From the NCBI GenBank assembly GCA_023410475.1, contig JAEYPS010000014.1:27166-91165 (forward strand): a stretch of DNA of 64,000 nt, in the 5' to 3' direction. A program made the translations under genes and the position numbers. Positions within the stretch are counted from its first letter, which is position 1. Every line of letters begins with the position of its first letter. The notes under the pieces are model-generated. The model did no database searches and had not been told where the DNA came from. It saw nothing but the letters and a program-made list of their open reading frames with translations. Of this stretch, positions 17,349 through 24,996 are shown in pieces. The stretch comes from Bacillota bacterium (lineage in GTDB: Bacteria > Bacillota > Clostridia > Christensenellales > SZUA-584).

Positions 17349-18380
17349 TCACTTAGTTATAGTTATTTTATTCAGATATCTTGGTTTGTCGGGGTCGAGC
17401 CCCTTTGCCGCAGTCAGCCCGTACGCGAACAGCTGCGCTACCGCAAGGTGATAGAACGGCAGCACAGCGGGAGACGCCTGCGGAATCATGATATGCATGC
17501 CGGCCATACCCGCTGTCTCGCTGCTTGGGGTTATCGCCATCGTCCTTGCGCCTATTTCACGAAGCTTTTCAAGCATGCTTATTTCGTCGCTGAGCACCGC
17601 GCCTGCGCTGCTGTATAAAAACACCGGCGTATTCTTCTCGACCATAGCCATAGGCCCGTGCCAGAAGTCGGATATCGCGTAGGCATAGCTCAACGTATAT
17701 GTCGTCTCCTGCATCTTCAGCGCGGCTTCGAGAACTATGGGATAAACAAACCCTCTGCCCAGTATGAAGCACCTGTCCATATCCTTGTAGTCCTTCATAA
17801 CCGCGGCTATATCGTCAGCCCTCAGCAGAAAATCGCCTATGCTGTCCGGCAGTCGCCGCAGCTCTTCAGTAAGCTCGTTGTCGCGCACAAAGCTGCCTAT
17901 GAGCATAGCCATAAGGTAAAGCTGAGCCATAAACGTTTTTGTCGCGGCCACGCTCTTCTCGTTTCCGGCGTTGCAGTACAGATGGTAATCCGCTTCCTCC
18001 GCTACGGGAGAAGCGAGAGCGTTCGTGCAGGCGAGCGTGAGCGCCCCTTGCCTTTTCGCTTCCTTGAGCAGCATCCTTACGTCTTCGGCCATGCCGGACT
18101 GTGTGATGCCAATGACCATAGTATCTTTATATTCAAGCTTAGCGTTATAAAGCGTAACGACGGAAGGCGCCGCAAGTGACACAGGGATACCCGACATTAT
18201 TTCAAAACAGTATTTGGCGTAGATAGCCGCGTGATCGCTTGTGCCTCTCGCGGTGATAACAATACACCGGGGCTTTTTTCTTTTCAGCTTCTTTATTATT
18301 CCGTTTATCGCTTCTATATTGTATTCATGGCATTCCTTCAGTATTTTTGGCTGTTCCATGATCTCGTTGTACATATACAT
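17349..18380 (-). CDS. SIS-domain sugar isomerase/deaminase (GlmS isomerase-domain type)
   Basis: About 343 residues, resembling the isomerase half of GlmS without the glutaminase domain, as in AgaS and FrlB type phosphosugar deaminases. Two SIS domains are visible: the first with ITARGTSDHAA and GITQSGMAEDV, plus GNEKSVAATKTF, and the second with CFILGRGFVYPIVLEAALK. The C-terminus KPRYLNKITITK parallels the GlmS tail. I use ATG 18380 after AGAGGGG; the TTG at 18404 would add eight residues. First gene of the operon behind the shared operator. Probable substrate: a phosphorylated amino sugar. Confidence 0.87.
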   Translation of the reverse strand: MYMYNEIMEQPKILKECHEYNIEAINGIIKKLKRKKPRCIVITARGTSDHAAIYAKYCFEIMSGIPVSLAAPSVVTLYNAKLEYKDTMVIGITQSGMAEDVRMLLKEAKRQGALTLACTNALASPVAEEADYHLYCNAGNEKSVAATKTFMAQLYLMAMLIGSFVRDNELTEELRRLPDSIGDFLLRADDIAAVMKDYKDMDRCFILGRGFVYPIVLEAALKMQETTYTLSYAYAISDFWHGPMAMVEKNTPVFLYSSAGAVLSDEISMLEKLREIGARTMAITPSSETAGMAGMHIMIPQASPAVLPFYHLAVAQLFAYGLTAAKGLDPDKPRYLNKITITK

Positions 18381-18518
18381 ATAAGTCAAACCCCTCTCAA
18401 CCAATCTTCTTCGTAATGCCGTTTTTGAGGCATTTTTTGTTTCAGGCTGATTCTACGCTTCTATTGCTTATGATTGTGGGTATTAATACTATAACCGGAT
18501 TTCATATGATTTGATTTA

Positions 18519-18547
18519 ATAATAACCCTTCACTACCTTTGTGTCAA
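18519..18547 (-). promoter_or_regulatory. Sigma-A type promoter of the amino-sugar operon
   Basis: Minus-strand TTGACA (18542-18547) and TATTAT (18519-18524) with a 17-base spacer, about 130 bp before the SIS gene. The arrangement of operator directly upstream of a consensus -35 copies that at 7747-7787. Confidence 0.72.
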
Positions 18548-18577
18548 TGGTATAACCACTAAACGGTTATACCAATT
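18546..18577. promoter_or_regulatory. Paired operator: shared palindrome plus inverted second copy
   Basis: AATGGTATAACC (18546-18557) and GGTTATACCAATT (18565-18577) form a near-perfect inverted repeat around a 7-base spacer. The left copy is part of the 19-base string shared with 7771-7789. Two TGGT-N3-ACCA-like sites in tandem suggest binding of two dimers. The site lies in the divergent gap, so it could also affect the gamma-glutamyltransferase promoter 30 bp away. Confidence 0.68.
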
Positions 18578-18607
18578 TATAAAATGTTTATTTCAAAATT
18601 CATTGAT

Positions 18608-18636
18608 TTGCACTATGCCGTTTTACGCGTTAGAAT
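18608..18636 (+). promoter_or_regulatory. Promoter of the gamma-glutamyltransferase gene
   Basis: TTGCAC (18608-18613), 17-base spacer, TAGAAT (18631-18636), then 45 bp to the ATG. It faces away from the amino-sugar operon promoter. Confidence 0.6.
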
Positions 18637-18681
18637 AAAGAAATAACAGAAGCACAGAATTAACGACTATGAGGTGGCCAG

Positions 18682-20292
18682 ATGAAATTCGATATGATGC
18701 GCTATCCGTTCCCCTCCCGCAGATACGCCGTCCACGGTCGTAAAGGGATTGTAGCAACGAGCCAGTATATCGCCGCTCAGGCTGGGCTCGACGCGCTTAA
18801 AAAAGGCGGCAACGCCATAGACGCGGCTGTAGCGTCAGCGGCCTGCCTGACCGTTGTAGAGCCCTGCTCAAACGGCATAGGCGGTGACGCGTTTGCCATC
18901 GTCTGGACGGGCGGTAGGATGTACGGGCTTAACTCAAGCGGACCCGCGCCTATGGCGCTTTCAGCGGAAAAGCTTTATTCCATGGGGCATAAAACCATGC
19001 CGGTATTTGGCTGGGAGGCCGTCACCGTCCCCGGAGCGCCAGCCGCGTGGGCGGCTCTTAACTCACGTTTCGGCAGGCTTGCGCTTTCAGACACGGTAAG
19101 CGCCGCGATACAGTATGCCCGCGAAGGCTTTGCGGTATCCCCCATCGTGGCTGAAGGCTGGAACAAAGCGGAGCGGATATACCGCAGCAAGCTGCCAGAG
19201 TCGCTCAAAAAGCACTGGTACGATACGTTTACAAAGGACGGCCGCGCACCTTTAAGCGCAGAAGTGTTCCGTCTGCCCCATCACGCGGATACGCTTGAAG
19301 AGATAGCGCGCACGGATGCCAAGAGCTTTTACCGCGGGGAGCTAGCCGGGAAAATATGCGAGTTTTCATCCAGTACCGGAGGCTATCTTGATATGGCCGA
19401 TCTGTCCGCGTTCAAGCCCGAATGGGCGGAGCCTTTAAGCGTCAGATACAGAGGCCACGAGGTGTGGGAGCTTCCTCCGAACGGCCACGGCATGATAGCG
19501 CTTATGGCGCTGAATATACTCGAGGGCTTCGACACGTTTGTATTAGGAGACCCGCAGGCGCTGCACAGGCAGATAGAGGCAGTGAAGCTTGCGTTCTCGG
19601 ACGGGCTAAAATATATCGCGGATCCCGGCTATATGAAAACCGATGTGGGCGAGCTGCTATCACCGGAGTATGCCGCGAAGAGACGAGCTCTGATAAACGA
19701 TAATGCGATAGTTCCCCTGCCCGGAAGCTTCGACGACCACGGCACTGTATATCTCGCCGCGGCAGACGCAGAGGGCAATATGGTTTCGTATATACAGAGC
19801 AACTACATGGGCTTTGGCTCGGGGCTCGTCGTTCCGGGAACGGGGATTGCGCTGCATAACCGCGGGGCGAATTTTTCTCTCGACTCCGGGAGCGCAAACT
19901 GCCTCGCCCCCGGCAAGCGCCCATACCATACTATAATCCCCGGCTTCCTGACGCAAGGCGGAAAGCCTGTAGGGCCATTCGGCGTTATGGGAGGCTTTAT
20001 GCAGCCTCAAGGGCATGTGCAGGTGATAGTGAATATGCTCGACTACGGCCTCAACCCTCAGGCGGCTCTCGACAGCCCGCGCTGGCGCTGGGACGACGGA
20101 TTGGATATCGCCGTTGAAGCGAGCTTTGACGCCGGGCTCACTAATGAGCTGTCGAGCCAGGGCCATAAACTGCGCCGTGAGTCTTCGTATATAGGAGCAT
20201 TCGGGCGCGGACAGATAATCCTGCGGGATGAGCACGGGGTGCTTACGGCAGGCACGGAGCCCAGAGCCGATTCTGCGGCGGCCGTATGGTAA
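18682..20292 (+). CDS. ggt: Gamma-glutamyltransferase
   Basis: 536-residue member of the Ntn-hydrolase gamma-glutamyltransferase family, which cleaves or transfers gamma-glutamyl groups from glutathione and similar amides. Family motifs are GGNAIDAAVASA near residue 40, SNGIGGDAF near residue 70, and the self-cleavage site DDHGTVYLA with Thr355 as probable nucleophile; the second Thr of E. coli Ggt is Val here. SANCLAPGKRPYHTI and GVMGGFMQPQGH follow. No signal peptide is evident, so it looks cytoplasmic, unlike E. coli Ggt. GAGGTGG precedes the ATG. It stands alone, with its own promoter and terminator. Confidence 0.93.
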   Translation: MKFDMMRYPFPSRRYAVHGRKGIVATSQYIAAQAGLDALKKGGNAIDAAVASAACLTVVEPCSNGIGGDAFAIVWTGGRMYGLNSSGPAPMALSAEKLYSMGHKTMPVFGWEAVTVPGAPAAWAALNSRFGRLALSDTVSAAIQYAREGFAVSPIVAEGWNKAERIYRSKLPESLKKHWYDTFTKDGRAPLSAEVFRLPHHADTLEEIARTDAKSFYRGELAGKICEFSSSTGGYLDMADLSAFKPEWAEPLSVRYRGHEVWELPPNGHGMIALMALNILEGFDTFVLGDPQALHRQIEAVKLAFSDGLKYIADPGYMKTDVGELLSPEYAAKRRALINDNAIVPLPGSFDDHGTVYLAAADAEGNMVSYIQSNYMGFGSGLVVPGTGIALHNRGANFSLDSGSANCLAPGKRPYHTIIPGFLTQGGKPVGPFGVMGGFMQPQGHVQVIVNMLDYGLNPQAALDSPRWRWDDGLDIAVEASFDAGLTNELSSQGHKLRRESSYIGAFGRGQIILRDEHGVLTAGTEPRADSAAAVW

Positions 20293-20309
20293 AAGCGAGA
20301 TCAATAATC

Positions 20310-20341
20310 AAGGCCTCCCGAGTTTTCGGAAGGCCTTTTAT
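20310..20341 (+). terminator. Rho-independent terminator after ggt
   Basis: Stem AAGGCCT...CCGA / TCGG...AGGCCTT with a short loop and TTTTAT after it, 18 bp past the ggt stop. It lies between convergent genes and may also serve the symporter operon. Confidence 0.8.
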
Positions 20342-20363
20342 AATATGACAATGCAGGCTGCGT

Positions 20364-21965
20364 CTATGCGGCGGCCTGTTCGTCGACGGCTTTCGCGCTG
20401 CCCGTTATGCCCCAGGTTGCGAACCCCGCTATGAACGACAGCGGGAGCGCGACTACTATAGCATCGACCATAGCAAGTGTTGCAAGGACGGTGCCTTTAA
20501 CGAGAGACGTGGTGCCGAATATCAGATTGCATAGCTGCAGCGCCGACGCCGTCTTCTCCTGTATGAAGAACAGCCAGAATATGCTTACTGCCGTGCCTAT
20601 TATCATACTTGCGAGCGCCGCGCGCTTCGGGAACTTCTTGATGTAAAGTGCCGCTATATACGAGGGCAGGAACGCGGCAGCGCACAGCCCGAAGAACAGC
20701 GACGTCCCCTGCGCTATAATTGCCATGCTGACGTCGAGCTTGCTTGAAAGCCATGCGAGCACAGCGCTCATCACGACGCCTATGAGCATCGCTATGCGCG
20801 TCAGCGTTATCGTCTTCGCTTTTGCTTTGAGCGACTGCTTAATAAAATCCCTGCCGAGAGCCGCGCCCATAGTATGGCTGAGTGCCGACAGCGTCGAGAT
20901 CGAAGCCGCGAGCAGTATCACGAGGAACACTCCTCCGAACCATTCGGGGAGAAAAGACTTTATAAAAGCGGGTATTATAGAATCGTTCGCGCCGGCCGCT
21001 ACAACGGCAACATTCCCTGTGGCGTTATAAAACCCGACGTTGCTGAGCGCGCCCACAGTGAACGCCACGCCCGTCATGAACAGTATGAATATGCCGCCCG
21101 AGAGAACGCCGCGGTTAAGCTCGCGGTCGCTCTTTACCGTCATAAACTTAATCGAGAGCTGCGGCTGCGCGAGCACGCCTATTCCGACGCCCGCGACAAG
21201 CGACGTAACTATGTTCCACCACAGGGGCGAGCCTCCAGCTGGCATAGACGTCCATCCGGCAAAGCCTATGCCCGAAAGCTTTGATGTCTGCTCCGCCACA
21301 CCCGGCATCTCAGGGAGCTGCGCGAGCGCCGTATGCGCCCTCTCTACGCCGCCCAGCATAGAGTACGTGAAGATTATAAGGAACGCCATTCCGGCGAACA
21401 TCAGCGCCCCCTGGAACGCGTCGGAGTACATTATGCCTTTAAGGCCTCCCAGTATGACGGCAACTCCCGCGAGCACCGCTATCACCAGCAGAACAACGTC
21501 AAAGCTCACCCCAACATAGTTTGAGATGTAGTCCACTATGCCCTTTAATACCGCAGACGCGTATATGGGCATGAACAGGAATATCAGTATCCCCGCATAA
21601 CCCTGCATAAACTTCGACTTGAACCGCAGCGCGAAAAACTCGGGCATTGTGTTTGCGCCAAGCTCGTGCCCCATCTTTCTCGTCCTTTTGCCGAACAGCA
21701 CAAACGCTATGAAAACGCCGACAAGTATGTTGAGCGCGGTGAGCCATAAAAGCCCCATTCCAAACTGCCCCGCGGCTCCGCCAAAGCCGATTATCGCGGA
21801 CGTGCTTATAAATGTCGCACCGTACGAGAGCGCCATAACGACGGGGTGGATCTTCTTTCCCGCAAGCAGCAGGTCGCTCGTGCTCTTTGTCCTTCTGTAT
21901 CCCATGAGCGCAAGGAACACCATTACGAGTATATATACCCCAAGCGCTATTATTGTGGAGGTCAT
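20364..21965 (-). CDS. Sodium:solute symporter family protein
   Basis: 533-residue transporter of the sodium/solute symporter (SSF) family with about 13 membrane helices. The N-terminus (IIALGVYILVMVFLALMGY), the GATFISTSAIIGFGG segment of helix 2 and ITLTRIAMLIGVVMSAVLAW near residue 390 are typical. The start overlaps the stop of the 44-residue accessory gene by four bases. Both lie behind a T-box leader, so uptake of an amino acid or a related compound is likely; the leader suggests expression when one tRNA is uncharged. Pantothenate or proline permeases are the nearest known relatives. Confidence 0.9.
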   Translation of the reverse strand: MTSTIIALGVYILVMVFLALMGYRRTKSTSDLLLAGKKIHPVVMALSYGATFISTSAIIGFGGAAGQFGMGLLWLTALNILVGVFIAFVLFGKRTRKMGHELGANTMPEFFALRFKSKFMQGYAGILIFLFMPIYASAVLKGIVDYISNYVGVSFDVVLLVIAVLAGVAVILGGLKGIMYSDAFQGALMFAGMAFLIIFTYSMLGGVERAHTALAQLPEMPGVAEQTSKLSGIGFAGWTSMPAGGSPLWWNIVTSLVAGVGIGVLAQPQLSIKFMTVKSDRELNRGVLSGGIFILFMTGVAFTVGALSNVGFYNATGNVAVVAAGANDSIIPAFIKSFLPEWFGGVFLVILLAASISTLSALSHTMGAALGRDFIKQSLKAKAKTITLTRIAMLIGVVMSAVLAWLSSKLDVSMAIIAQGTSLFFGLCAAAFLPSYIAALYIKKFPKRAALASMIIGTAVSIFWLFFIQEKTASALQLCNLIFGTTSLVKGTVLATLAMVDAIVVALPLSFIAGFATWGITGSAKAVDEQAAA

Positions 21966-22096
21966 TTCTTTTCACCCCCGTTCTTTTCACCGTTGCCTTT
22001 GTTCCAGTTAACGATTCCGTAGATTACGCACAGAAGCGCCGAACCCAAACAAAAGACCACTGCTATCCACACTGATGCGTCCGGTAATCCCAACAT
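21962..22096 (-). CDS. Symporter small accessory protein, 44 residues
   Basis: Short frame beginning MLGLPDASVWIAVVFC: one transmembrane helix (about residues 9-29), then a YGIVNWNKG motif and a Gly/Lys/Asn-rich tail. This is the pattern of the small accessory proteins that precede SSF symporter genes in Bacillota. The stop overlaps the symporter start (ATGA), and GGAAGGATGGAAG precedes its ATG at 22096. It is the first coding region after the T-box leader. It probably assists folding or stability of the symporter. Confidence 0.85.
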   Translation of the reverse strand: MLGLPDASVWIAVVFCLGSALLCVIYGIVNWNKGNGEKNGGEKK

Positions 22097-22213
22097 GTTC
22101 TTCCATCCTTCCTTTCTGCATTATTGCCGTCTGGTTTTAACGGCGGTTTATTTTTATTTATTAAGCCATTGTTGCGTAAGGCTAAGCTGTCTGCGTTAAA
22201 GAAACTTTTCCAA

Positions 22214-22480
22214 TAAAAAAACCCTTCGTCCTGTTCAGGGACGAAAGGCTTATATGCCATCCGTGTTACCACCCGGTTTCGCCTGTATTTTCACAGACGC
22301 ACTCTTTTCAGGCACAAATCATGCCCTATCCTTTTAACGGCGGAAGCCCGTACCCGCCTACTTACGCTTTCAGCGGATATGCTCGAAAGGGAACTTCGGC
22401 CGGGGCTCGTTGTGAGGCTTGCTTCCAGTCAAGGCAAACCCTCCCTGGCAAACTGACTCCGCCTACTTTCCTTTGTTAAC
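22214..22480 (-). promoter_or_regulatory. T-box leader riboswitch
   Basis: On the minus strand: Stem I with GGAAAGTAG and, on the 3' side, CCGAAGTTCCCTTTCGAGC; then the T-box sequence GGGTGGTAACACGG (about 22262-22276); then a terminator stem CCTTTCGTCC / GGACGAAGGG with TTTTTTT (22214-22248). The base after TGG in the T-box is T, which pairs with a discriminator A. The codon after GAA reads GTT (22392-22394), pointing to valine, with TTC (phenylalanine) as an alternative register. It would raise symporter expression when that tRNA is uncharged. Confidence 0.88.
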
Positions 22481-22503
22481 GCATCACATATATATTTGGT
22501 TTT

Positions 22504-22531
22504 ATTATAGTATAATAATGCATATTGTCAA
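22504..22531 (-). promoter_or_regulatory. Promoter of the T-box symporter operon
   Basis: Minus-strand TTGACA (22526-22531) and TATAAT (22504-22509) with 16 bases between, just upstream of the T-box leader. Both boxes are perfect consensus. The remaining sequence to 22,703 shows no gene or clear element. Confidence 0.8.
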
Positions 22532-22703
22532 CCATTTTTATTCATATTTATCGCGTTTTTATGCACGCCTTTCATTACTGCTATTATATGATAACTATAG
22601 GGCAAACGCTTCACTTGGCAGAAATAAAAAAACTCCACCTATACTTGAAGCGGCGAGATCATCGTTGACATTATAATATATTGAGATAAAATTATGCGAT
22701 ATC

Positions 22704-23375
22704 CTAAACCTTACCCTTTACAGGCTTTCTTCTTCGCGGAGCTTTTATGGCGGCAAGCTCTTTTTGCTTTTCTTTCTCGATATCGTTTATATCGAGCCCG
22801 AGTCTTCGCCCGGCGCTTTCGATAAGATAAGAAGCGGCTTTTTGTTTATACTCCGTTTCCTCTTTACCGGATGCAAGTATATATGCCGCCGCTTTTCCGA
22901 TATCTACAAACGTGTTGCCCGGTCGCGCCTCCTCAATGTCTACGCCGTGCAGACCGTTCTTGGCGCATATAAAATTCCGAAGATTAACGTCGCCGTATAT
23001 ATGCCCCGGCAGCGCCGCGTAGTATCTTTCAAGAAAAGTGATCAGCCTGTCGATATAGGGGTCAAACGGCACTCGCTTTTTTTCGCACTTCTCAAGCCTC
23101 TCCTGCAGCGTATCGCCTTTTATGTACTCGAGGCAAAGCGCCTTGTTTCCATGCGCCAGTATGCCGGGAACGCGCAGTCCGGCAAGCAGATATAGATAGG
23201 CGTACTCTTTCCACGCGTCTGTGCCTCTGTAATACTTGTATATAAATTCTGTATCCGAGCTGTCGTCTCGGCGGCCCCGCACAAGGCTCACGGAGTTATT
23301 TCGGCTGAAAAAGCTCCTGACCGCGCTGCACTGCGATAACTCTAGCTGCTTGAGCAGGCCTGCCCCTATATTCAT
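22704..23375 (-). CDS. Kinase-like (phosphotransferase fold) protein
   Basis: 223-residue protein with a small-kinase fold. The catalytic loop is HIYGDVNLRNFI (about residue 140) and GVDIEEARPGN follows as the metal-binding equivalent, a pattern seen in BUD32/RIO and APH-like kinases. ALCLEYIKGDTLQERLEK corresponds to the hinge. The C-terminal 20 residues are strongly basic. It may phosphorylate a small molecule or protein; the target is unknown. It is downstream of the ECF operon but separated by 237 bp. Confidence 0.65.
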   Translation of the reverse strand: MNIGAGLLKQLELSQCSAVRSFFSRNNSVSLVRGRRDDSSDTEFIYKYYRGTDAWKEYAYLYLLAGLRVPGILAHGNKALCLEYIKGDTLQERLEKCEKKRVPFDPYIDRLITFLERYYAALPGHIYGDVNLRNFICAKNGLHGVDIEEARPGNTFVDIGKAAAYILASGKEETEYKQKAASYLIESAGRRLGLDINDIEKEKQKELAAIKAPRRRKPVKGKV

Positions 23376-23466
23376 TCGTGTTACCTGCCTTTATTTTAAT
23401 ATTTGCGCTTATTTAGGAAATAAAGCATGGTATATGGGCGGCTGCCGCAAACATCACATACAATTA

Positions 23467-23604
23467 TTATATACCACGCGCGGTAACCGATGAAGCAATT
23501 GATTTGAGGTCTTTCGACATATTTATGCCCTCAGCTGCCAAAGTTTTTGCAGCGGGTTCCTTAACAGACATAACCTTCGTTAAATCTGCGCGGTACACCT
23601 TCAT
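23467..23604 (-). CDS. Possible small protein, 45 residues
   Basis: An open frame that starts MKVYRADLTKVMSV and ends SSVTARGI, with mixed charge and helical propensity. It begins 9 bp after the EcfT stop, so it could be the fifth gene of that operon. The ribosome site is weak (AAGAGC). I recognise no family. It otherwise explains most of the 237-bp gap. It could be chance. Confidence 0.35.
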   Translation of the reverse strand: MKVYRADLTKVMSVKEPAAKTLAAEGINMSKDLKSIASSVTARGI

Positions 23605-23612
23605 ATTTGCTC

Positions 23613-24341
23613 TTAATAAATATAACTGTATGCCAGCACTGCCACCGTGAGCATTGGAAAGGCAAACATATAAACATAATCCGCCGTCGCCATCTTGAGC
23701 GTTATCCTGCTCGTCCTCTCAGTAAAGGCCCGAAATGCCCGAAGCTCCATAGCACAGGACAACTTCTGTGCTTTGTCCATCGCCCCGTATGTCACGGGCA
23801 TTATTATCGCCTTGAATATGCTTATCTTCTTCCTTATCGGTATCCTTTTTAGATTTACGCCCCTCAGCTGTATTGCTGTAACGGTATCCCTGAACTCTTC
23901 GGAAAACACAGGCAGAAAGCGCAGGGCGACGAGCGCCATAAACGCTATGTCATAAGGCACCTTTAATTGTATGAGCGCCTGTATCATCATGCGCGAGGTA
24001 GTGAGCGTGAATATTGCGGCCGAGCATATCACCGTGCCGAATCTGAGCAGCGTGTTCGCACCCAGCAGCAGCCCGCCCGTGGTCAGTATTGTCATTTTGC
24101 CCAACCTGAGCAGTATTTCACCAGACCCGGAAAAGCTTTGCAGCAGTGATATGAGCCCCGCAAGCAATAAAAGCTTCTTAAGCCTCTTTACCAGCGTAAC
24201 AAGATCGACGCGAAGAGCTGCGTCAAGCAGCACGGATGCAATAAACACGAAGGATAGCAGCCATGTCTGCTTTATGGCCGCGCCCATCGTCGAAAAGCAG
24301 GCCGCAATTAGCAGCATAATCCTCGGATCAGGCGCTTTCAT
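23613..24341 (-). CDS. ecfT: Energy-coupling factor transporter transmembrane protein EcfT
   Basis: 242-residue membrane protein of the EcfT/CbiQ family, with about five helices. The coupling helices carry the expected short Arg motifs: AIQLRGV near residue 160 and AMELRAFRAF near residue 200, which dock the two ATPases. It is the last component of a contiguous S-A-A-T module and overlaps the preceding ATPase gene by 14 bp. Confidence 0.88.
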   Translation of the reverse strand: MKAPDPRIMLLIAACFSTMGAAIKQTWLLSFVFIASVLLDAALRVDLVTLVKRLKKLLLLAGLISLLQSFSGSGEILLRLGKMTILTTGGLLLGANTLLRFGTVICSAAIFTLTTSRMMIQALIQLKVPYDIAFMALVALRFLPVFSEEFRDTVTAIQLRGVNLKRIPIRKKISIFKAIIMPVTYGAMDKAQKLSCAMELRAFRAFTERTSRITLKMATADYVYMFAFPMLTVAVLAYSYIY

Positions 24342-24996
24342 CGCTAACTACCCTTCCGCCTTCCATAGTCAGCACCCTGTCTGCCAAGCTTTCTGTAAGT
24401 GCCTTATCGTGCGTTATAATACACAGCCCCGCCCCTTCACGTTTTATCTCCCTTAGCATCTCGACGAGCTGTGCCTTGTTCTGCTCGTCTATACCTGAGG
24501 ACGGCTCGTCGAGTATATAGTATGGCGGCTTCATCGCGAATACTGCGAGCAGCGCGAGACGCTGCTTCTCGCCTCTCGACAGCTTAAGCGGAAAATCCCG
24601 CGCACGCTCCTGCATGGAGAACCGTGCAAGCAGCCCTTCGGCCTTGGCCTCTGCTTCTTTTTCGCTTTCACCTTTCAGCTTAAGCGAAAACTTTATCTCA
24701 TCCTTCGCTGATGAGCAAAACAGCTGTCTCTCCGGGTTCTGGAACACATAACCTGACCTTTTCGCGGTTTCCGGAAGGCCAAGCTTTTTTATATCCTGCC
24801 CGTCCATGATTACGCTGCCGCTCAGGGGCGCAAGTATTCCCATCATCAGCTTTGAAAGCGTCGTCTTGCCGCTCCCGCTGGCTCCTGCTATCACGGCCGT
24901 CTGTCCGCAAAAGAGCGTGAGCGAAATATCCTTGATGGCGAATGTTGTTTTTTTGTATTTGAAGCTGACGCCGCTGAGCCGTATATGCTCTTTCAT
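24328..24996 (-). CDS. ECF transporter ATPase (second)
   Basis: 222-residue ABC ATPase of the ECF type. Walker A GASGSGKTT, Q-loop region YVFQNPERQLF, signature LSRGEKQRLALLAV, Walker B YYILDEP and SSGID, then ITHDKAL with the switch His. It overlaps both its neighbours (4 bp with the first ATPase, 14 bp with EcfT). It pairs with the first ATPase as an A/A' heterodimer. Confidence 0.92.
   Translation of the reverse strand: MKEHIRLSGVSFKYKKTTFAIKDISLTLFCGQTAVIAGASGSGKTTLSKLMMGILAPLSGSVIMDGQDIKKLGLPETAKRSGYVFQNPERQLFCSSAKDEIKFSLKLKGESEKEAEAKAEGLLARFSMQERARDFPLKLSRGEKQRLALLAVFAMKPPYYILDEPSSGIDEQNKAQLVEMLREIKREGAGLCIITHDKALTESLADRVLTMEGGRVVSDESA

Noticed and set aside
16602..17618. 338-residue plus-strand frame
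   Set aside because: It is antisense to the UroD-like and SIS genes, whose reading frames carry clear motifs; it reflects GC-rich third positions.
22063..22272. 69-residue minus-strand frame
   Set aside because: It lies across the T-box terminator and leader and has no protein-like features.
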